From Monarcha castaneiventris obscurior (Eukaryota > Chordata > Aves > Passeriformes > Monarchidae): a DNA stretch of 64,000 nt. The notes below the pieces were generated by a model. That model had not been told where the DNA came from. It saw only the letters and a list, made by a program, of their open reading frames with translations, and searched no databases. Each line of letters starts with the position of its first letter. Position 1 is the stretch's first letter. Both the position numbers and the translations under genes were made by a program. Where the stretch lies: NCBI GenBank assembly GCA_026261815.1, contig JAMPIT010000884.1, positions 18,064,210 to 18,128,209 on the forward strand. Direction: 5' to 3'. Of the stretch, positions 63,181 through 64,000 are shown piece by piece.

Positions 63181-64000
63181 CAAGCCCCTGAGAAGACAGT
63201 TTCTCTGCCTTTGAATAGAACTCTCTTTGCAAATAAATGCTCAGATCAGTACACCACTTTGGGTAGGAACTAAGAGCTGCCCTGCTCAACTGTAGATTGC
63301 AGGTAAGCTAAAGATACCACACGACTGCAGCATGTCCTCAGAAACCAAGGTTCCTTGAAAGATGTCTGGTTTCCTTACAATTATTTCGCTGTCCTAAAGC
63401 AAATGTACAGGCTGGATTTTGTGAGGTCCCACAAGAGTATGCCATTCTACTGCTTTTAGACCTCCATAAGCTTCTGTGTGATGCTTCATCACTTTGCACT
63501 AGCACTCTGCACTTCTGACTATGTTGTTGCAGCTGACTGGATTTGAAAATGGGAAATCACCCTTTCATTTGTGTTTGATAGCTTTGTTTCCTTTCACCAG
63601 TGGAAACTGCAGCATGAGGAGCCTTTATATAAGAAAAAATGTGGAAACAGGCACAGATTGAGGCTCAGCTAGTTCAAGACTGGCACTTAGAAATGTTTTA
63701 GGAATAAGACTGGGCATTACTTGTGTCGTATCCTTGCCACATGCAAAGGCATGCTTCTCTCCTTTGAAAAGGACTAGAGTAAGATCCTTGTGTTTAGAAT
63801 GACAAAATTCACAGCAAGGTCATATTCAGGGTGACTCCAAAGCAGATAGACTGCGACAAGTTTTCACTGCAGTTGTTAGACTCCTTCGCCGAGTTGGAAA
63901 GGTCTGTTTAGCAACACGCAGTGGGCCCACAGGTGAAGAAGCTTCCTTGGCTGTTACACGTGGGTCACTCTGGGCATGCAGCTGGATTAGAGCCTTCCAA

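Larger units (their letters stand above)
42497..64000 (-). other. IQSEC3 upstream intron (at least 21.5 kb, open at the window edge)
   Basis: Exon A begins in mid-codon, so at least one coding exon must lie upstream. I looked for the N-terminal coiled-coil exon known from mammalian IQSEC3 and did not find it up to 64000. The stretch holds a CpG island (43.69-43.94 kb), CR1 fragments (44.2 and 55.6 kb), a SINE (57.8 kb), a possible LTR-like stretch (49.1-49.56 kb) and a 22-bp tandem repeat (63.14 kb). Remaining parts, including 45-49, 50-55 and 58-63 kb, show nothing I can name. Confidence 0.7.

Overview
This window is vertebrate nuclear DNA, almost certainly from a bird and most likely a passerine. 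There are seven short exons with GT-AG borders separated by long introns and no operon-like packing. Several chicken-repeat-1 (CR1) LINE fragments are present. At about 57.81-57.95 kb lies a tRNA-Ile-headed SINE with a CR1 3' tail, the structure of TguSINE1, which from memory is a songbird-lineage element.

The only gene I can identify firmly is IQSEC3 (BRAG3/SynArfGEF), an ARF-family guanine nucleotide exchange factor of inhibitory synapses. It is transcribed from the minus strand, so it runs right to left. Seven consecutive coding exons are intact, with compatible splice phases and no internal stops: 42496-42416, 24301-24013, 17851-16773, 12637-12476, 3210-3088, 2415-2249 and 148-9. Joined, they give 2041 nt (680 full codons). 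They cover the variable N-terminal linker, the IQ motif, the Ser/acidic linker, the Sec7 catalytic domain and the start of the PH-domain linker. The N-terminal coiled-coil exon should lie beyond 64000. The PH domain and Pro-rich C-terminus lie to the left of position 1.

Layout: 1-3.2 kb holds three Sec7 exons. 3.2-12.5 kb is an intron with an AT-rich tract and a perfect 21-bp hairpin. 12.5-17.9 kb holds the first Sec7 exon and the large IQ/linker exon, with a CR1 fragment between them. 17.9-24.3 kb is an intron followed by a fast-evolving linker exon. 24.3-42.5 kb is an 18-kb intron followed by an 81-nt exon. 42.5-64 kb is upstream intron containing a compact CpG island (43.69-43.94 kb) with a CTCF-like motif and a strong-Kozak plus-strand ORF, two CR1 fragments, the SINE and small tandem duplications.

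I found no bacterial, phage or CRISPR-type system and no strong case for a wholly new system. The best second looks are the intragenic CpG island, the duplicated splice donor inside the Sec7 region, the long perfect hairpin and the SINE. Apart from the 72-codon ORF in the island, which stays tentative, the other open frames look like chance frames or antisense shadows of IQSEC3 exons.
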